Origin: Promethearchaeati archaeon
GTDB lineage: Archaea; Asgardarchaeota; Heimdallarchaeia; Heimdallarchaeales; Heimdallarchaeaceae
Direction: 5' to 3'
Length of the DNA: 64,000 bases
Assembly (NCBI GenBank): GCA_013166775.1
Contig: JABLTJ010000004.1
Location: 105,834-169,833, forward strand
Under the pieces are notes generated by a model. The model worked only from the letters and a program-made list of their open reading frames with translations. It did not search any database and had not been told where the DNA came from. The position numbers and the translations under genes are program-made. How positions within the stretch are numbered: position 1 is the stretch's first letter; every line of letters begins with the position of its first letter. Below, in pieces: positions 60,800-64,000 of the stretch.

Positions 60800-62518
60800 A
60801 TGACATGGTTAAAGAAAGAATACATCCTTGTTTTACTTGTATTAGCATTAATCTCGGTACTTCCAGCTAATGTTCTATATTCAAGAGTGAATGTCAGAAA
60901 CCATGTATCTGAACTGAATTACGAATTTTTTTGGAAAGATCCATCCAATCCACCTAGTTATTTACTTACACCTGATTTATGGATTAATAGATTTCTATTC
61001 GAAGTAGAATTACTAGAGTATGGACCTTACACGAGAGATATTGTAAATAGATCGGTTCATAAATATCAGTTAGGAGAGATAACAGAACATCATCCTTTTC
61101 AGAGTGAGATTGGAGAGTGGGGCTACTCATTTCATCATCTCTATGGATTAACTGATGGTTCTGGAAGATATCATGATGGGAAGTATCCAAAACCTCCAGA
61201 TACACGAGAAGAAGCTTTGGGACATATCAGAGATTATCTATTAAGTATTCTAGAAAATATATCTAGACCATGGGCTGCGTTTAATGGGCATTATCCTTAT
61301 CATCATTATGCTGCAGAATGGGGATATGATGTGATTGGGAGTGAGATAGGGGAAAATATCAATAATTATCAAATGCTTTTGGCTTTCAATCGAGGAGCAG
61401 CTAGACAATACCAAAAATCTTGGTTTATAGATGTTTCAGCATGGATGCAAGGAGGGATTACAGATTATAGTGAATTTAAACCCTGGGGAGAATCAGGAGG
61501 ACCAAATAAAGGACATTCTTTATCACTCTATCGTCGCTGTTACTACATGTCATATATGGGAGGTACAAAATCAATAGTGGCAGAAGCTGGAGGAGTAAAC
61601 TTCCTACTAGATAGTAAAGATGAAGATGATTGTTTTATTCCTTCTCCTTTAGGATATATTGGACAAGAATTCTATAATTTCTCGCGGAATTTTCCTGATC
61701 CTGGTGTACCATATACTCCATATGCAATACTATTAGATCATAACCATGGATCTTATCCAGGCTTTGGAAGAAAACTTGCATTGGATTTTTTCAAATATTC
61801 TCAAGGGGATAAGATGTCTTACAAGTGGTTGGATATCTTCTTTCCTGGGGGCTGGGAAATAAGAAGGGAGAACGATGTGTTAGTTAACAGTCAGTATGGA
61901 GATACTTGTGATATTCTTCTACAGAATGCTCCATTAGAATGTTTGAAGAGTTATCCTGTGATTATACCTTCAGGAGAGATACAATTCAGCATATCTCAAA
62001 TTGAAGATCTTTTGAGCTATACAGATGCTGGAGGTATACTAGTACTTAATCAAGCATACTTACCTCAATTTCCTGAAGATATAACTAATAGTTTAGACTC
62101 CACAAGTCTGTATGAACAGAGAGATTGGGGAGAAGGTTCTATTATCATTTATGGACCAGAATATAATCCTAAAGTGATTGGACCTACTATAATCCAAGAA
62201 CTGAACAATCTATTGCTTCCCTTCAGAATTGAAGGAGACATCCAGTTCATGATTAATAGAAAAGAAGCAAGCTGGGTACTCACACTGATGAATAATAATG
62301 GTATACGAAAACCTTTTGATGGAATTGCAAAAATTAATCGCAAAAAAGTAAGTGAGATTATTATCTATTTCAATCCTATACAAGAGATGGGAGATTCAAA
62401 TGGTGTTCTAGATACAACAATTTATTCCAATAATATTAATTTGGAGCTAGTAAGCAATAATCTTTGGAAAACAAAGATTCCTCCTGGTGAGATAATCATT
62501 ATTGAATTCAAACTCTGA
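60800..62518 (+). CDS. Secreted glycoside-hydrolase-like protein
   Basis: 572 residues with a signal/membrane segment (EYILVLLVLALISVLPANVL), then about 330 residues that look like a TIM-barrel: VIGSEIGENINNYQM (Glu), WFIDVSAWMQGG and SIVAEAGGVNFL (Glu), followed by a Rossmann-like second domain (VIIPSGEIQFSISQIEDLLSYTDAGGILVLNQ, as in amidotransferase-like domains of glycosidases) and a short beta-sandwich end. Aromatic residues are plentiful. The family assignment is inferred from layout and could be wrong. It acts outside the cell, if active. The gene diverges from a short esterase gene (50 nt). Confidence 0.55.
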   Translation: MTWLKKEYILVLLVLALISVLPANVLYSRVNVRNHVSELNYEFFWKDPSNPPSYLLTPDLWINRFLFEVELLEYGPYTRDIVNRSVHKYQLGEITEHHPFQSEIGEWGYSFHHLYGLTDGSGRYHDGKYPKPPDTREEALGHIRDYLLSILENISRPWAAFNGHYPYHHYAAEWGYDVIGSEIGENINNYQMLLAFNRGAARQYQKSWFIDVSAWMQGGITDYSEFKPWGESGGPNKGHSLSLYRRCYYMSYMGGTKSIVAEAGGVNFLLDSKDEDDCFIPSPLGYIGQEFYNFSRNFPDPGVPYTPYAILLDHNHGSYPGFGRKLALDFFKYSQGDKMSYKWLDIFFPGGWEIRRENDVLVNSQYGDTCDILLQNAPLECLKSYPVIIPSGEIQFSISQIEDLLSYTDAGGILVLNQAYLPQFPEDITNSLDSTSLYEQRDWGEGSIIIYGPEYNPKVIGPTIIQELNNLLLPFRIEGDIQFMINRKEASWVLTLMNNNGIRKPFDGIAKINRKKVSEIIIYFNPIQEMGDSNGVLDTTIYSNNINLELVSNNLWKTKIPPGEIIIIEFKL

Positions 62519-62600
62519 TAACAATCAAGTTAAGTTTATAAGGGTTCTTAGGTTTTTTCTTTTAACTTTCAAATTTTAGCAGAAAGGACAGTTATTAATG

Positions 62601-62607
62601 AGGAGAG
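62601..62607 (+). promoter_or_regulatory. Ribosome binding site deciding a TTG start
   Basis: AGGAGAG ends 4 nt before TTG 62612 (ATG 62598 is out of frame). It supports the TTG start of the TIGR04076-like protein. Confidence 0.5.
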
Positions 62608-62611
62608 AATA

Positions 62612-62920
62612 TTGAGTTATAATGTAAAGATAACAGTTGTAAAACAATTTGAACCAAAGGATGTTATTGGAGAAGATTTCATTCGTGAATCAGGAAAACC
62701 AATAACCAAATGTTTCATGAAAGAAAATAAAGAATTTATTGTGGGAGATACAGGTGATATGCCAGAAGGATTCTGTCATCATGCTTGGTATGGAATTTAC
62801 AAGAGTGTTGAATTTCTAAAATATGGTGGATTAGTTAAAGATTGGACTGGTGAAAATACCCTCTATGGTGTGTGTCCAGATGGGATAAGACCAGTAATAT
62901 TCAAACTGGAAAGAATTTAG
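62612..62920 (+). CDS. TIGR04076-family small protein
   Basis: 102 residues: VKITVVKQFEPKDVIGEDF, CFMKENKEFIVGDTGDMPEGFCHHAWYGIYK and VCPDGIRPVIFKLERI. This is the typical layout of the TIGR04076 family, with conserved cysteines and an HHAW segment. Function is unknown; the paired Cys/His residues suggest a metal or cluster site. It is translated from TTG and followed 21 nt later by an acetyltransferase, perhaps in one operon. Confidence 0.8.
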   Translation: MSYNVKITVVKQFEPKDVIGEDFIRESGKPITKCFMKENKEFIVGDTGDMPEGFCHHAWYGIYKSVEFLKYGGLVKDWTGENTLYGVCPDGIRPVIFKLERI

Positions 62921-62941
62921 TTTAAAACTGGTGTTTATTTT

Positions 62942-63739
62942 ATGGATGAGAATCTAAAACTTCAGAGGATAAAACTAATCGAAGATAATGTTGCTGCAAT
63001 GTTAACAATCTGGAAAGATTTAGATAACTCTGAATTTGTTAATGATTCAACGAAAGTACAAATTGTTACAGGATTGCCTTTTGCTTTCATGAATTCAGTT
63101 ACTAATGTAAATTTCTTAGATAACGATACAGATCAACAATTAGATGAAATAATAGCACTGTTTGAAAATAGAAAAGTTCCAGTACTATGGTGGATTGGCC
63201 CAAACTCGACACCCAAGAATTTAGATACATTTCTTGAAAAACGAGAATTCAGGAAAGTAGATGAACCACCAGGTATGTACATGGATTTGAATAATTTGGA
63301 CTTATCCTCTCTCAACAGTTCTAACCTTAGGATTGAGTTAGTCAAAAACCTCAAACAAATAGAAGATTGGGTAAATGTATTCAGTGCAGGAATGGGAACA
63401 CCAGAGAATCGTAGAGAACATCTACTGAAATCACAAACAATTCTGAAAGAGAAAGAAGACTATATTGGTTTCATCGGTTATAGCAATGATGAACCAGTCA
63501 CTATTTCAGCTTTAATTCTTGATGACAATGTTGCAGGTGTATATTTTGTAATTACAAAAACTGAACAAAGAGGTAAAGGATTTGGTACATTAATAACATT
63601 AGCAGCTTTAAAGGAAGCTCGTGATCAGGGATATCATCAAGCTATTTTACAAAGTTCAGCAATGGGGTATAACATCTACAAGAGAATAGGATTTGAAGAA
63701 TATTGTAAATTCAAATGGTACTATAAAAAATTTGATTGA
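62942..63739 (+). CDS. GNAT-family N-acetyltransferase
   Basis: 265 residues with the GNAT end IGFIGYSNDEPVTISALIL, the pyrophosphate loop QRGKGFGTLITLAALKEA and SAMGYNIYKRIGFEEYCKFKWYYK. The N-terminal half is a second, diverged acetyltransferase-like domain (PVLWWIGPNSTPKNL), the layout of two-domain GNATs. The acceptor is unknown. It lies directly after the TIGR04076-like gene in the same direction. Confidence 0.87.
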   Translation: MDENLKLQRIKLIEDNVAAMLTIWKDLDNSEFVNDSTKVQIVTGLPFAFMNSVTNVNFLDNDTDQQLDEIIALFENRKVPVLWWIGPNSTPKNLDTFLEKREFRKVDEPPGMYMDLNNLDLSSLNSSNLRIELVKNLKQIEDWVNVFSAGMGTPENRREHLLKSQTILKEKEDYIGFIGYSNDEPVTISALILDDNVAGVYFVITKTEQRGKGFGTLITLAALKEARDQGYHQAILQSSAMGYNIYKRIGFEEYCKFKWYYKKFD

Positions 63740-63788
63740 AAATATTCATCAGTTAAATTTTTATTTTGTTATTTATATTAATATTAAA

Positions 63789-64000
63789 ATGGTAAATTTC
63801 AATCCAAACAAGCTGAGCGTGAAGTATCTTCATTCAGAGAATCTTGATATTCTTTCCAGAAAATATACACTTACACACTCAGATTTTACTGGAGAACTTT
63901 TTCTATCCATCGATAAAGATTATGATTATCAGAAACTGAAAAATTCTATGTACGTTTAATGAGAGACGAGGTTCTTGCTGAATGGAAAAGAAATAATGAA
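63789..64000 (+). pseudogene. Staygreen-like (SGR) gene, frameshifted, runs off the window
   Basis: From ATG 63789 the frame reads MVNFNPNKLSVKYLHSENL and RKYTLTHSDFTGELFLSIDK, then stops at 63957-63959. In another frame the text goes on VRLMRDEVLAEWKRNNE to the window end. In the Staygreen family (Mg-dechelatase of chlorophyll breakdown in plants; homologues in bacteria and some archaea) the same blocks, LTHSDxTGELFL and MRDEVLAEW, are consecutive, so a one-base deletion near 63945-63950 is likely, real or an assembly error. The MVNFNP start is used rather than an earlier in-frame start at 63693 that overlaps the acetyltransferase gene. The rest is beyond the window. Confidence 0.6.

Noticed and set aside
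1..64000. CRISPR array, transposase, integrase or prophage genes
   Set aside because: No regularly spaced repeats and no such protein motifs were seen anywhere.

Overview
The window is AT-rich and archaeal in style, and it looks like an Asgard archaeon, most probably from the Heimdallarchaeia side. The lineage call is an inference. It rests on DNA topoisomerase VI, an Alba-like protein, a DRG/TGS GTPase, TATA boxes placed about 25-30 nt before start codons (many mRNAs look leaderless), and eukaryote-like small GTPases (one Ras/Rab-like, one Rag-like with an HKMD G4 motif) next to HEAT-repeat and membrane partners. There are no rRNA or tRNA genes, CRISPR arrays, transposases or integrases that I can see.

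Layout. 1-5.7 kb: a truncated unknown gene, then a leftward operon of CPBP-type membrane protease, Ras-like GTPase and HEAT-repeat protein. 5.9-20.3 kb: an Alba-like gene with an acidic N-terminus, then the topoisomerase VI operon. Its B subunit is enormous (4170 residues, 12.5 kb): a complete GHKL/H2TH/transducer ATPase module followed by about 3500 residues of degenerate helix-hairpin-helix-like repeats and a lysine-rich tail. 20.5-27.7 kb: a surface LVIVD-like protein, then a tubulin/FtsZ-superfamily locus in which a gene with degenerate nucleotide-binding motifs diverges from a polytopic membrane protein plus a second gene with intact GGGTGS. 27.7-41.5 kb: mostly single metabolic genes (FAD/Fe-S dehydrogenase, nitroreductase, nucleotidyltransferase, acetyltransferase, M29-like peptidase, thioesterase, ferredoxin, SDR, beta-CASP nuclease, DRG GTPase). 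One autoregulator-like gene has a 29-bp palindrome over its start, and a zinc-ribbon gene carries an in-frame stop.

41.5-47.8 kb is an untidy region: several alpha/beta-hydrolases interspersed with genes broken by stops or frameshifts, and a 29-bp gene-end repeat flanking one hydrolase. 47.8-52.9 kb encodes a large secreted, membrane-anchored Ig-like protein whose cytoplasmic tail could be a roadblock/longin-type domain. Immediately downstream and co-oriented is a Rag-like GTPase, so together they could be a transmembrane signalling pair. 53-58.1 kb: a DUF6544-like gene and a heterodimeric ABC exporter with complementary degenerate ATP sites. 58.2-60.8 kb: small membrane proteins, a leftover ABC gene 3' end, an exact 76-bp tandem duplication of a HAD gene end, and a short esterase-like gene. 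60.8-64 kb: a secreted glycosidase-like protein, a TIGR04076-like protein, an acetyltransferase and, at the edge, a Staygreen-like gene (the chlorophyll Mg-dechelatase family) with an apparent frameshift.

The strongest candidates for something undescribed are the giant topoisomerase VI B subunit, the tubulin-superfamily pair with its membrane partner, and the surface protein/Rag-like GTPase operon.
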